From assembly GCF_002855495.1 (NCBI RefSeq), contig NZ_PKRO01000012.1, positions 1-64,000 on the forward strand: DNA of 64,000 nucleotides, in the 5' to 3' direction. A program made the position numbers and the translations under genes. Shown here piece by piece: positions 26,693 to 35,179 of this stretch; positions within the stretch are counted from its first letter, which is position 1, and every line of letters begins with the position of its first letter. The stretch comes from Porphyrobacter sp. TH134 (GTDB taxonomy: Bacteria; Pseudomonadota; Alphaproteobacteria; Sphingomonadales; Sphingomonadaceae). The notes beneath the pieces were generated by a model. The model was not told where the DNA came from. It saw only the letters and a list, made by a program, of their open reading frames with translations, and ran no database searches.

Positions 26693-26726
26693 AAAAAGGC
26701 CCGGAGCGCAAAGCCCGGGCCTTTTA
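26693..26726 (+). terminator. Rho-independent terminator after the Rieske oxygenase gene
   Basis: A-rich lead, GGCCCGG stem, short loop, CCGGGCC complement and a TTTTA tail, 23 bases after the stop codon. Because it is flanked by A- and T-runs it could work in both directions for the convergent NmrA-like gene too. Confidence 0.85.
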
Positions 26727-26734
26727 TCGTGTAT

Positions 26735-26838
26735 CGTCATTGCGAGGAGCCGCAGGCGACGCGGCAATCCATGGACAAACCACACAGCTAGGCGCGAAGT
26801 TCGGCCATGGATTGCTTCGCCTGCGGCTCGCAATGACG
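26735..26838. repeat. Palindromic intergenic repeat, family 2
   Basis: Arms of about 35-39 bases begin CGTCATTGCGAGGAGCCGC and end GCGGCTCGCAATGACG, with internal CAATCCATGG/CCATGGATTG pairing around a 30-base centre. It fills the junction between the convergent Rieske oxygenase and NmrA-like genes. A related, more diverged copy is at 31801-31895. Confidence 0.85.
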
Positions 26839-26845
26839 AAATAAG

Positions 26846-27793
26846 TTACCCGAACGCCGGGCGGTAGTTCGTCTCGCCCCAATCCTGCCGCTTGGTCCAT
26901 GCGCCCAGCGGCTCAAGCTTGCCTTCCAGTTCGGGGAAGCGTTCGTAGACATGATCCATGTCGACCGCGAAAGGCTTGGTCGGGGCGTCGTTGTTGTATT
27001 CGTAGAACGCCTGAATCCCCTTGGCGAAATCGGCCCGCAATTCGGGCGGCATGGTGTCGCCCGCCGCTTCGACCAGATAGCGGCCGAACTCTTCCGGGGT
27101 GCAGGGATCGTATGTGATCTCCTTGCCCAGCGCTTCGGAAAGGCACTGCGTCACCTGCTTGCCGACCAGCCGCTCAGGGCCACCGATGTTCAGCCACGCG
27201 CCTTCCATGTCGGGCCGTTCAAGGCTTGCCAGCATGAAGCGGGCGACGTCATCAAGGCTGATCCAGTTGGCTTCAAGGTTGGGGTTGTGCGGGTACACAT
27301 AGCGCCCCTCATTGACGATGAAGGGCCGCGCCCAATTGGTCAGCAGATTGTCCATGAACAGCACGCTGCCAAACACTGTCCCCGGCGCGCCGCTGCGCCA
27401 CAGCGCGTTGATGCCCTTGGTATTCTCGCCATAGGTGAAGGGATCGCCCGGCTTGTCCGGAATCCAGCTTGATGTGTTCCAGACGACCCGCTTCACACCG
27501 ATATGTGCGGCGGCCTTGCCGACCTCGCCGATCAGGTAGGCGCGGTCCGCCCGGGCTTGCAGCGGGTGGGTGTAGAAGATGTAGTCGCTTCCCTCGAGCG
27601 CCTCTACGAAGGTCGAGGTGTCGTAGAGGTCCATGGGGCGCACTTCGACCCGCTCGACGCCTTCGACCGGCGCACCCTCCAGCGCATCGGCGCGGCGCGA
27701 GATCGCGCGCACATCATACCCTGCAGCCAGCGCCTGGCGCACCTGCGCAAGGCCCTGCCGCCCGCTCGCGCCGATCACTGTGATGAGTGCCAT
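26846..27793 (-). CDS. NmrA-like NAD(P)-binding protein
   Basis: This 315-aa protein is of the atypical SDR (NmrA/HSCARG) group. The Rossmann loop is VIGASGRQGLAQV (5-17) and an Arg-rich turn SRRADAL follows beta-2, suggesting NADP binding. The classical Tyr-x3-Lys site is not evident. Members are redox sensors or reductases of phenolic or isoprenoid compounds. The start MALITVIG has GGGAGAG upstream; a 58-codon longer frame is not supported. It diverges from the MDR reductase gene at 27940. Its exact role is uncertain. Confidence 0.8.
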   Translation of the reverse strand: MALITVIGASGRQGLAQVRQALAAGYDVRAISRRADALEGAPVEGVERVEVRPMDLYDTSTFVEALEGSDYIFYTHPLQARADRAYLIGEVGKAAAHIGVKRVVWNTSSWIPDKPGDPFTYGENTKGINALWRSGAPGTVFGSVLFMDNLLTNWARPFIVNEGRYVYPHNPNLEANWISLDDVARFMLASLERPDMEGAWLNIGGPERLVGKQVTQCLSEALGKEITYDPCTPEEFGRYLVEAAGDTMPPELRADFAKGIQAFYEYNNDAPTKPFAVDMDHVYERFPELEGKLEPLGAWTKRQDWGETNYRPAFG

Positions 27794-27939
27794 CGGTAAC
27801 TCTCCCTCTTCCCATTTGTGGGCCGAGACTAGGAAGCCCCCATCCCCCACGCACCGCGCCAAAGTGATAGCCCGGCTCTGGCAGGCCCTAGCGAAATGGC
27901 GGGGTTGCCGTCGCGGCGTGCGGGCCGGAATGTGGCCGC

Positions 27940-28941
27940 ATGAGGAACCGTTTCTGGCGCATCGCACGCCGCCCCGAAGGCACCGATTTCGCCCGCGCGC
28001 TGGAGCTGGAGGAAGCCTCGCTTGGCCCTCTGGCGATGGGCGAAATCCGCATCCGCAATTCGCACCTGTCGATGGACGCCGGCACCCGGATGTGGCTGAC
28101 CGACCGCGAGGACGGGTATCAGCCGCCGCTCCCGCTCGGCATCCCGATGTCGGGGCTGGTGCTGGGCGAGGTGCTGGAAAGCCGCGCCGATGGCTTCGCG
28201 CCCGGCGATCTGGTGCGCGCCTTCGGGCAGTGGGCCGATATCAGCACGGTTGATGCAGTGATGTCCGGCGCGATTGTGCTCGATCCGACCGTCGCGGACC
28301 GGCGCGCGTGGTTCGGCCCGCTGGGGATGAACGGCTGGACCGCACTATGGGGCGTAGAGCAGACTGGCGCGGCGAGGCCCGGTGAACGGGTGCTGGTCTC
28401 CGCCGCTGCGGGCGCGACGGGAATTCTCGCGGTGCAGATCGCCAAGCTGCTCGGCTGCGAGGCGTGGGGCATCGCGGGCGGCGCTGCGAAGTGCGCTTAC
28501 CTGACCGACGAATTGGGGATCGCCGGGACGGTCGATTACAAGGCGGCGGATGTGGGCGGGCAGCTCGACGCGGCTGGCGGTTTCGACATCTATTTCGACA
28601 ATGTCGGCGGAGCGCTGCTCGATCAGGTGCTGACCCGCATGAACCATTATGGCCGCATTGCGGTGTGCGGCTTGCTCGCCGACTACACGGGTGGCGGCCG
28701 CACTTCTCCGCGCGAATTCGATCAGGTGTTGATGCGGCGCCTGCGGATCGAGGGGTTCTTCTCGCCCGATTTCATGCACGAAGGCCCCGCCCTCACCCGC
28801 CGCCTGCGCGAATGGACCGAGGCGGGAGAACTCGTGATGCCCTATGACGTGACGCAGGGGCTGGACAACACCCTTACCGCCTATGCCAAGCTGTTCACCG
28901 GCGGCAATATCGGCAAGGTGATCGTGGAGCTGGACACATGA
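27940..28941 (+). CDS. NADP-dependent medium-chain reductase (MDR paralogue 1)
   Basis: This 333-aa zinc-free medium-chain dehydrogenase/reductase is of the prostaglandin reductase/CurA-like group, which reduces carbon-carbon double bonds of enones. It shows the N-terminal RIRNSHLSMDAGTRMW, the cofactor loop VSAAAGATGILAVQIAKLLG (about 150-169), YFDNVGG and a C-terminal GGNIGKVIVEL. Its stop overlaps the next gene by ATGA. Two paralogues occur in this window (36179-37183 and 39663-40673). Confidence 0.88.
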   Translation: MRNRFWRIARRPEGTDFARALELEEASLGPLAMGEIRIRNSHLSMDAGTRMWLTDREDGYQPPLPLGIPMSGLVLGEVLESRADGFAPGDLVRAFGQWADISTVDAVMSGAIVLDPTVADRRAWFGPLGMNGWTALWGVEQTGAARPGERVLVSAAAGATGILAVQIAKLLGCEAWGIAGGAAKCAYLTDELGIAGTVDYKAADVGGQLDAAGGFDIYFDNVGGALLDQVLTRMNHYGRIAVCGLLADYTGGGRTSPREFDQVLMRRLRIEGFFSPDFMHEGPALTRRLREWTEAGELVMPYDVTQGLDNTLTAYAKLFTGGNIGKVIVELDT

Positions 28942-29477
28942 CCGGAACCCTCGACAACCGCGAAGCCATCCGCGACATTCTCGCCGCCTATGCCCATGCG
29001 ATTGATCGGCGGCGCTGGGGGATGATGGAGCATCTGTTCCATGCGGACGCGATCTTCCGCTTCGGCACCATCGAGGGGGATTGGCGCGGGTTCGTGGATC
29101 AGGCACGCGCGGTGATCGACCCGTGCCTTGCGACCCAGCACCAGCTTGGCCAGACGATCTTCGGCTTCGATGGCGATACCATCTGCCACACCGAGACTTA
29201 CATGACCGCGATGCACACCGTCCCGCCGGGCTATCCGCTGGCGGCGGTGTTTCCAGACAAGGGCGTGATCTATTCCGCGATCGTGGCGGGCCGCTATGTC
29301 GACCGGTTCGAGAAGCGGGGCGGTGAGTGGCGCATCGCCCAGCGCACCGGCCTGTATGACTGGCGCGAGTTCCGGGTGGTGGAAGGCGTAGACCTCTCCG
29401 ACACGCCCGAAGGCGCGGCGGGATACCATGACGAGCGCGATCCTTCGACGGCGGCGGTGAGGCGGTGGTTGGGGTAG
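28938..29477 (+). CDS. SnoaL-like / NTF2-fold protein 1
   Basis: This 179-aa protein has an NTF2-like alpha+beta fold. The N-terminal helix NREAIRDILAAYAHAIDRRRW and the HLFHADAIFRFG strand are typical of the SnoaL_4 family, found as isomerases, dehydratases or accessory proteins in polyketide, steroid and aromatic catabolism. It overlaps the MDR gene by ATGA and is therefore cotranscribed with it. I cannot tell whether it is catalytic; no specific active-site set is evident. Confidence 0.82.
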   Translation: MTGTLDNREAIRDILAAYAHAIDRRRWGMMEHLFHADAIFRFGTIEGDWRGFVDQARAVIDPCLATQHQLGQTIFGFDGDTICHTETYMTAMHTVPPGYPLAAVFPDKGVIYSAIVAGRYVDRFEKRGGEWRIAQRTGLYDWREFRVVEGVDLSDTPEGAAGYHDERDPSTAAVRRWLG

Positions 29478-29497
29478 GGGCTCTTTCCCATTCTTCT

Positions 29498-29586
29498 TCA
29501 CCCTGAACTTGTTTCAGGGACCATCTCTCCACCCGCACCAGCCTCGCCTGCGGAGAAATGGATGCTGAAACAAGTTCAGCATGACT
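29498..29586. repeat. Palindromic intergenic repeat, family 3 (copy a)
   Basis: The left arm carries CCTGAACTTGTTTCAGG, itself a small hairpin, and the right arm GCTGAAACAAGTTCAGC, pairing over about 25 bases with a 35-base centre. It lies between the convergent SnoaL-like and thioesterase genes. An opposite-orientation copy is at 37210-37300. Confidence 0.85.
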
Positions 29587-29600
29587 GCAGTAGAGAGATG

Positions 29601-30020
29601 TCACCGCCGGATCGTAAACACCCCGCTCATCGTCGCGATCTGCTCATTGCCGCGCCACACGCCGCCTGAGGTATAGGCCGTGCGCCCGCCCAGCCGGTCG
29701 ATCCGCACCCGCGCCTCCAGCCAATCGCCTAGCTTCGCGCCGACGAGGTAGTTGACCGTCAGCGTCACCGTCGAGGGCGCCAGCCGCGGGCGCTCGGCAT
29801 CGTAGACCGCGTGGCTCAGCGTCACATCGGCGAAGGTCGAAATCACCCCGCCATGCGCGGCGTCCTGGTAGTTGATGTGGTGCGGCATGATCTTGAGGCC
29901 CACCACTCGAGGCGTTTTTGGCCGTACGCCCTCCCAAGCAGGCCCGAGATAGTACGGCCCGCCATGGTCGAGAAAGCCGGGGGTGAAACCGGCCGGTGCA
30001 AAGCCCGAAGGAATGTCCAT
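29601..30020 (-). CDS. PaaI-type hotdog-fold thioesterase
   Basis: This 139-aa hotdog protein has the motif HGGVISTFADV (56-66), with His56, Gly57-Gly58 and Asp65 as in PaaI/YbgC-like acyl-CoA thioesterases, followed by the long helix and VTLTVNYLVGAKLGDWLEA. It probably hydrolyses an acyl-CoA intermediate and recycles CoA. It stands divergent to the acyl-CoA ligase gene (start 30106 or 30070), so the two may share control. Confidence 0.88.
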   Translation of the reverse strand: MDIPSGFAPAGFTPGFLDHGGPYYLGPAWEGVRPKTPRVVGLKIMPHHINYQDAAHGGVISTFADVTLSHAVYDAERPRLAPSTVTLTVNYLVGAKLGDWLEARVRIDRLGGRTAYTSGGVWRGNEQIATMSGVFTIRR

Positions 30021-30105
30021 CCCCTCACCCTAACGCCGCCTGTGCTTCGCGCCGCTATGAATTGTGCCAATGACAGGCGCAGCGCCAGGGCCTATCCTTG
30101 GCCGC

Positions 30106-31698
30106 ATGGGAGAGAGCACAACATCGGCAGCGGAGTCCTTTTGCGACGTCGTGCAGGATCACGCGCGCCTTCAGGGGGACGTTATCGCCTTCACCTACGC
30201 GGGCGAGGAGATCAGCTTCGCCGAACTCGATGAAGGCGCCAACCGGGTTGCAAACGGCCTTGCCGCACTGGGCGTCAAGCCGGGTGAGCGCGTGGCTTTC
30301 CTCGGCAAGAACCATCCACTCTATTTCGAGGCGTTTCTGGGCGCGAACCGGATGGGCGCGGTGATGACCCCGGTGAACTGGCGCCTCGCCGCGCCGGAAG
30401 TCGCCTATATCCTCGACAATTGTCAGGCCCGTGTGGTGTTCATCGGCGAAGGTTTTGCCGAGGTGCTTGCCGGCATCCGTGCGGACTGCCCGCATGTCGA
30501 ACAGGTGATCGGCATCGACGCCCCCGACTATCCCGGTACCGATTACCGCATCTGGCGCGATGGTTTTTCCGCCACGCCGCCCGCCCACCGCGTAGCCGCC
30601 GAAGACGATGCGCTGCAACTCTACACCTCGGGCACCACCGGCAAGCCCAAGGGCGCTGTCATCACGCATGGCTCCCTGCTGTCCAGCCGCGATGCCACCG
30701 CAGCGGGCGAGGATATGCGCAGCTGGCAAGAACCGATCCCGGGCGATGTCACGCTGCTCGCCATGCCGTGCTTCCACATCTCGGGCACCGGCACCGGCAT
30801 CGGCACGATGGTGGCGGGCACCAATTCCATCGTCCTGCCAGAATATGATCCGACCAAGGCATTGGACCTGATCGCCAATTTCAACATCTCGAAAATCTTC
30901 CTCGTCCCCGCCGCGATCCAGATTCTGCTCAATCACCCGCGCGTGGCCGAAACCGATTTCAGCCGGCTGAAATACATCACCTACGGCGCTTCACCGATCC
31001 CGCTCGAACTGATGCGGGAAGCGATGCGGGTGATCGGCTGCGGGTTCGTGCAGATGTATGGGATGACCGAGACCAGCGGCACGATCATCGCGCTCGATCC
31101 CGAGGATCACGTGCCCGAAGGCTCGGTGCTGATGCGCTCTGTCGGCAAGCCGCTGGCGGGCGTGGAGATCAAGGTGATCGACGAGGCGGGCAACCCTGTC
31201 CCCGCAGGCACCGTGGGCGAGATCGCGACGCGCTCGAACAAGAACATGCGCGGGTATTGGAACAACCCCGATGCCACCGCCGCCACCATCGATGCCGAAG
31301 GCTGGCTGCGCACCGGGGATGCGGGATACCTCGACGAGGATGGATACCTCTATATCCACGACCGGGTGAAGGACATGATCATCTCCGGCGGCGAGAACGT
31401 CTACCCCGCCGAGGTCGAGAACGCGCTCTATTCGCACCCGGCGGTCGCGGACGTGGCGGTGATCGGCGTGCCGGACGCCAAGTGGGGCGAAGCGGTGAAG
31501 GCCTGCGTGGTGGTGAAACCCGGCGAACATCTGACCGAGGCGGAACTGATCGCCCACGCCCGCACGCTGATTGCGGGCTACAAGTGCCCCAAGACGGTCG
31601 ATTTCATCCCCGCGTTGCCGCGCAACCCAAGCGGCAAGATCCTGCGCCGCGAACTGCGCGCGCCCTACTGGGAGGGGAAAGACCGGGCGGTGAATTGA
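30106..31698 (+). CDS. Acyl-CoA synthetase (AMP-forming, class I adenylate-forming)
   Basis: This 530-aa ANL-superfamily ligase activates a carboxylic acid to its CoA thioester using ATP. Motifs are YTSGTTGKPKG (173-183), YGMTETSG (about 325-332), TGDAGYLDEDGYLYIHDRVKDM crossing the A8 hinge, and PRNPSGKILRREL with the catalytic Lys near the C-terminus. The start is uncertain: ATG 30106 (used here), ATG 30070 or GTG 30064, none with a clear Shine-Dalgarno site. It is probably the CoA-activation step of the catabolic pathway. Confidence 0.93.
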   Translation: MGESTTSAAESFCDVVQDHARLQGDVIAFTYAGEEISFAELDEGANRVANGLAALGVKPGERVAFLGKNHPLYFEAFLGANRMGAVMTPVNWRLAAPEVAYILDNCQARVVFIGEGFAEVLAGIRADCPHVEQVIGIDAPDYPGTDYRIWRDGFSATPPAHRVAAEDDALQLYTSGTTGKPKGAVITHGSLLSSRDATAAGEDMRSWQEPIPGDVTLLAMPCFHISGTGTGIGTMVAGTNSIVLPEYDPTKALDLIANFNISKIFLVPAAIQILLNHPRVAETDFSRLKYITYGASPIPLELMREAMRVIGCGFVQMYGMTETSGTIIALDPEDHVPEGSVLMRSVGKPLAGVEIKVIDEAGNPVPAGTVGEIATRSNKNMRGYWNNPDATAATIDAEGWLRTGDAGYLDEDGYLYIHDRVKDMIISGGENVYPAEVENALYSHPAVADVAVIGVPDAKWGEAVKACVVVKPGEHLTEAELIAHARTLIAGYKCPKTVDFIPALPRNPSGKILRRELRAPYWEGKDRAVN

Positions 31699-31800
31699 GG
31701 TGCTGCCGGTCAGGCGACTGGCCTCCAAGGTCAATGATCCAGAGGCGGCGAAAGGCTGGAATGGCGGCGATGTGGTGCGGGAGTTTGGTTAGCTCCGGCT

Positions 31801-31895
31801 CGTCATGGCGAGCTTAGCGAAGCAATCCATGGCCGGATCATGCAATTGCAATCAGCGGTTCATGGAGTGCCGCGGCCTTCGGCCTCGCAATGACG
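31801..31895. repeat. Palindromic intergenic repeat, family 2 (diverged copy)
   Basis: It begins CGTCATGGCGAGCTTAGCGA and ends GGCCTCGCAATGACG, with inner arms including GCAATCCATGG and TTCATGGAGTG. The outer 12-15 bases pair well; the centre is more diverged than in 26735-26838. It lies between the convergent acyl-CoA ligase and AhpD-like genes; the rest of 31,699-31,904 shows no gene. Confidence 0.75.
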
Positions 31896-31904
31896 AAAGA
31901 AAAT

Positions 31905-32288
31905 TCAACGCCCCGCCAACCCCGCCAACCCCACCAACTCCGCGCGGCATTCTGCATCCGCCAGCGCTGTCACCACCGAGAACGCGACAAACCCCGGCTC
32001 GCCCAGATGCGCGACCATTGCGGCGGCTTCGGCGTCGGTGATCGCGGTATGCTCGAACGGCATCCGCCGCGCATAGGCGATCGCCGCGCGGTTTCCGGCG
32101 TCGAGCGCGCTTTCGTCGATCGGCGCACTGTCGATGCCATGCACCTGCGCCACCGCCTGCCGGACCAGCGCCACCAGCGCGGGGTCGAGCGCGCCTTCAG
32201 CCTTGGCACGGAAATCGGCGTAGTGGGCAGCCAGCACCGGATCGCCCGCCAGAGCGGCGCAGACGGCGGTCCCCCCTGCCGGGGTCAT
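31905..32288 (-). CDS. AhpD-like (carboxymuconolactone decarboxylase fold) protein lacking CxxC
   Basis: This 127-aa all-helical protein (VALVRQAVAQVHG and ITDAEAAAMVAHLGEPGFVAFSVVTALADA) resembles the CMD/AhpD fold. Where active members have a Cys-x2-Cys pair, it reads VHGIDSAPID, so the disulphide centre is absent. Its ATG overlaps the stop of the intact CMD gene (ATGA). It is probably a structural partner or a diverged duplicate; no catalytic role can be assigned. Its C-terminus is rich in Gly, Leu and Ala. Confidence 0.7.
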   Translation of the reverse strand: MTPAGGTAVCAALAGDPVLAAHYADFRAKAEGALDPALVALVRQAVAQVHGIDSAPIDESALDAGNRAAIAYARRMPFEHTAITDAEAAAMVAHLGEPGFVAFSVVTALADAECRAELVGLAGLAGR

Positions 32289-32818
32289 TCCGCGGCCTCC
32301 AGCACGGCAGGCGTGGGCAGCACGGTGCGGTCCATCATCTCCGGCTCCAGCCCCATCGTGATGAGCGCCTTGGCGAGCGCGAGGAACAACGTCACCCCCA
32401 ACCCGAGTTCGGCGATCTGCGCCGGGGTCAAGTGCCGCTGCATAGCCGCCCGCGCATCGCCCGTCAGCAAATCGGGATCGTGGATCAGCGCATCGGTGAA
32501 CTTCAGCACCGCCTTTTCGGTCTCGGTGAGCTTGTCCGAAGTTTCGTAAGCATCGGTGATGTCATCCACCACCTCCTCTCGCAGACCCTCGGCCACCGCC
32601 TTGTCGAAGCGGACATTGCGGCAGAACCCGCATTCGGTGACGCGCGCATTGCGCATCCGCGCGACCTCCTTGATCCGCGCTGACAGCACGTCCGAGCCCC
32701 AGAACCGGCCATAGAGTGCGAAGAAGCTCTCGGCGATGGCGGGCTGGTGGGCAAGAACACTGCCGAAATGCACGGGCTCTCCGGCAATCGCGGATGAGAC
32801 GCGGGGCGTTGTGGACAT
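32285..32818 (-). CDS. AhpD-like / carboxymuconolactone decarboxylase family protein
   Basis: This 177-aa protein contains the AhpD-type active motif TECGFCRNVRF with Cys63 and Cys66, within the family helices FGSVLAHQPAIAESFFALYGRFWG and ELGLGVTLFLALAKALITMG. The family includes alkylhydroperoxidase AhpD and several lyases or hydratases. In catabolic clusters its role is often unknown; peroxide defence is plausible next to oxygenases. It is the first gene of a two-gene unit with the CxxC-less homologue, divergent from the SDR at 32937. Confidence 0.83.
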   Translation of the reverse strand: MSTTPRVSSAIAGEPVHFGSVLAHQPAIAESFFALYGRFWGSDVLSARIKEVARMRNARVTECGFCRNVRFDKAVAEGLREEVVDDITDAYETSDKLTETEKAVLKFTDALIHDPDLLTGDARAAMQRHLTPAQIAELGLGVTLFLALAKALITMGLEPEMMDRTVLPTPAVLEAAE

Positions 32819-32936
32819 GGAACTCTCTCCTCAGGCGGCAGGATACCCCAAGGCTGGCGTAACGTCCGCCTCGCCATTTTCGCAGGGGCACGCGCCCCGC
32901 GCCGCGCTATCCTGCCTGCCAAAGGAGAAACGGCAC

Positions 32937-33713
32937 ATGAAACTCGAAGGCAAAATCGCCGCGATCACCGGCGGCACGGCGGGCATGGGGCGCGGGATCG
33001 CCGAAGCGTTCCTGGCCGAGGGCGCGAGCGTCGCGCTGTTCGCGCGCAACGCTGAAAAGGGCGCGAAGGTGCTCGAGGAACTCGGGGCCGGTGATCGGGC
33101 GATCTTCATCGCGGGTGATGTGATGGAGCAGGCCGATCTCGAAGGCTTCATCGACGCGGCCATCAAGCATTTCGGCACGCTCGATATCCTCGTGAACAAC
33201 GCCGGCGGCGCGGGGGATTTGCAGCCGCTGGTGAACCTGTCGGATCACGCCTTTGACGAAGCGATGAAGTGGAATGTCTATTCGACCTTCTGGGCCACCC
33301 GCCGCGCGCTGCCGACCATGATTGCGAAGGGCGATGGGCGGGTCATCAACATCTCATCGATGGAGGGCAAGCATGGCAAGCCGGTGCTGACCGCCTACTC
33401 CGCCGCCAAGCACGCGGTGAACGGCATGACCAAAAGCGTTGCGCGCGAAGTCGGCGTGAACGGCGTGACGGTCAACGCCATCTGCCCCGGCATCGTTATC
33501 ACCGACATCATCAAGAACAACGGCCCCGCCACCGCCAAGGCGATGGGCATGGAATTGGACGAGATGATCGCGATGTTCGCTGCCGATAGCGCGATCAAGC
33601 GGCCGAACACGGTCGAGGAAGTCGCCGCCGTGGCAGTGCTCCTCGCCAGCAAGGCTGGGGCCGGGATTACCGGCCAGCAAATCAGCGTCGACGGGGGAAC
33701 GGCGCAGTATTGA
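32937..33713 (+). CDS. Short-chain dehydrogenase/reductase (catabolic locus SDR 2)
   Basis: This 258-aa classical SDR has TGGTAGMG (11-18), NNAG (87-90) and catalytic Ser141, Tyr154 and Lys158 (AYSAAKHA). Arg37 in the FARNAE turn after beta-2 favours NADP(H). FabG-like proteins of this kind oxidise hydroxyacyl or cyclic alcohol intermediates. The ATG follows a strong AAAGGAG site. A 67-codon in-frame extension overlaps the divergent CMD gene and is rejected. Confidence 0.92.
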   Translation: MKLEGKIAAITGGTAGMGRGIAEAFLAEGASVALFARNAEKGAKVLEELGAGDRAIFIAGDVMEQADLEGFIDAAIKHFGTLDILVNNAGGAGDLQPLVNLSDHAFDEAMKWNVYSTFWATRRALPTMIAKGDGRVINISSMEGKHGKPVLTAYSAAKHAVNGMTKSVAREVGVNGVTVNAICPGIVITDIIKNNGPATAKAMGMELDEMIAMFAADSAIKRPNTVEEVAAVAVLLASKAGAGITGQQISVDGGTAQY

Positions 33714-33745
33714 GGCCGCGCGCGAAGATCCGCACGCATCCCCCA

Positions 33746-33822
33746 TCGTCGCGGGCTTGCCCCAGGGCCGCTTTCGGCAAGTGCCAAGCTGCGAGCGATC
33801 CCGGCTTTCGCCGGGATGACGG
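33746..33822. repeat. Palindromic intergenic repeat, family 1 (diverged copy)
   Basis: The right arm GATCCCGGCTTTCGCCGGGATGACG matches the right arm at 20212-20237 nearly exactly; the left arm (CGTCGCGGGCTTGCCCCAGGGCC) is more diverged. It lies between two convergent SDR genes. Confidence 0.7.
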
Positions 33823-33831
33823 CGTCAGACT

Positions 33832-34641
33832 CTACCCCTGCAACTTCGCCATCGCCGCGCCAACCGCTGCCGCAACATCGCCCGCCTGCGGATTGCCGCG
33901 CATGATCAGCCCGCCATTGGGCTGGATGTTGGCCCCGGTGACATAGGCCTGATCGGTGCTGAGCCACAGGCAGGCATGGGCGACATCCTCCACCGTATTG
34001 AGCCGTCCCATCGGATAGCGCGGCAGGAAGGCATCGGTCAGGCCGGGCACCTGAAAGCTCTCATGCGTCATCGGGCTATCGGTAAAGGCAGGCGAGACGG
34101 TGTTCGCCTTGATCCCCAGGTGCCCGTAATCATTGGCGACACACTCGATCAGCGCCTCGGACCCGCGCTTGGTGCCAATATAGGCGGCGTGATTGGTGAT
34201 GATCGCCTTGGTGGTGGCCGATGAGAGCGAGATCAGCGATCCGCCGGTCGGCGCTTGCGCGCTCATCACCCGCACGAAAGCTTGCAGGAAATGGTGCACA
34301 CCCTTGAACTGGAGGTCGACGATTCTGTCGAGCTGTTCCTCGGTGATCTCCTCCATGCTGGCGAGCAGGCCCCAGCCAGTGGTGTTGATCGCGATATCAA
34401 CCCGCCCGAACGCGGCGACGGCCTTGTCGGCCATGGCGTTGACCTCGGCCCGGCTGGTGATGTCGCACAGGGCAAATTCCCCGCCGATGTCTGCGGCGAG
34501 CGCGGCGAGGGGGGCTTCCTTGCGGCCCGCCACCATCACCTTGGCGCCTTCATGCGCGAACAGGCGGGCGACGGTCTGCCCCATATTGCCCTCCGACGCT
34601 GCGCCGAGCACCACTGCGGTCTTGCCCTCTAATTGCCCCAT
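33832..34641 (-). CDS. SDR-family oxidoreductase with atypical cofactor loop (SDR 3)
   Basis: This 269-aa SDR has a lengthened cofactor loop LGAASEGNMG (12-21) in place of TGxxxGxG, and INTTG instead of NNAG, but keeps Ser141, Tyr154 and Lys158 (AYIGTKRG). This loop resembles that of enoyl-ACP reductase-like SDRs. It is probably an NADP-type reductase, since Gly-Arg-Lys follows beta-2. The start MGQLEGK has GAGAGGAG upstream. It converges on SDR 2 and diverges from the SnoaL-like gene at 34764. Confidence 0.88.
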   Translation of the reverse strand: MGQLEGKTAVVLGAASEGNMGQTVARLFAHEGAKVMVAGRKEAPLAALAADIGGEFALCDITSRAEVNAMADKAVAAFGRVDIAINTTGWGLLASMEEITEEQLDRIVDLQFKGVHHFLQAFVRVMSAQAPTGGSLISLSSATTKAIITNHAAYIGTKRGSEALIECVANDYGHLGIKANTVSPAFTDSPMTHESFQVPGLTDAFLPRYPMGRLNTVEDVAHACLWLSTDQAYVTGANIQPNGGLIMRGNPQAGDVAAAVGAAMAKLQG

Positions 34642-34763
34642 GACATTTCTCCTCTCGAAATGCGGAGTAACACGCGCAGCTGTGCGCCGACCCTTCCCAA
34701 AAGTGTCCATTGTTCGCACGCGCCGCCCGGCGGATAGCGGGATGGCAATCGTGGGAGAGCGCA

Positions 34764-35174
34764 ATGTTTACCGGGCCGCTGGAGGATCGCGTGGCGATCG
34801 TCGAACTGAATGGCACCTATGCCGATGGCGTGGTGCGCTTCGATGCCGACACCTGGGGGAGCGTGTGGGCGGACGATGCCGACTGGGATCTGATGGGCCA
34901 CAAGACCAAGGGCAAGGACGCCATCGTCGGCTTCTGGAACGGCGCGATGGGCGGGCTGGAGGCGGTGAGCTTCCAATGCGTACCCTGCATGATCGAAGTG
35001 ACCGGCAACACCGCGAAATCGCGGGTGCAGACGCAGGAAATCCTCAAGCCCAAGGACGGCAAGGCGCGCCATGTCGGCGGGCTTTATGAAGACACATTGG
35101 CAAAGGTGGACGGGCGCTGGGTGTTCACCAGCCGCGTGTTCAAGATCGTCGCCGAATTCGGCGCGGAAGGATAA
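34764..35174 (+). CDS. SnoaL-like / NTF2-fold protein 2
   Basis: This 136-aa NTF2-like protein has an N-terminal helix LEDRVAIVELNGTYADGVVRFDADTW, then WADDADWDLMG and GKDAIVGFWNGAMGG, with a C-terminal VDGRWVFTSRVFKIVAEF sheet edge. The fold serves small isomerases and hydrolases as well as non-catalytic binding proteins. The start has GGGAGAG upstream. It opens a short operon with the ABM-domain and mobA genes (spacing 5 and 9 bases). Catalytic role unproven. Confidence 0.8.
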   Translation: MFTGPLEDRVAIVELNGTYADGVVRFDADTWGSVWADDADWDLMGHKTKGKDAIVGFWNGAMGGLEAVSFQCVPCMIEVTGNTAKSRVQTQEILKPKDGKARHVGGLYEDTLAKVDGRWVFTSRVFKIVAEFGAEG

Positions 35175-35179
35175 TCGAC

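Noticed and set aside
33832-34764. SDR3 extended N-terminus to 310 codons
   Set aside because: The extra 41 codons overlap the upstream promoter of the divergent SnoaL-like gene and show no SDR similarity; the ATG with a GAGAGGAG site is at 34641.
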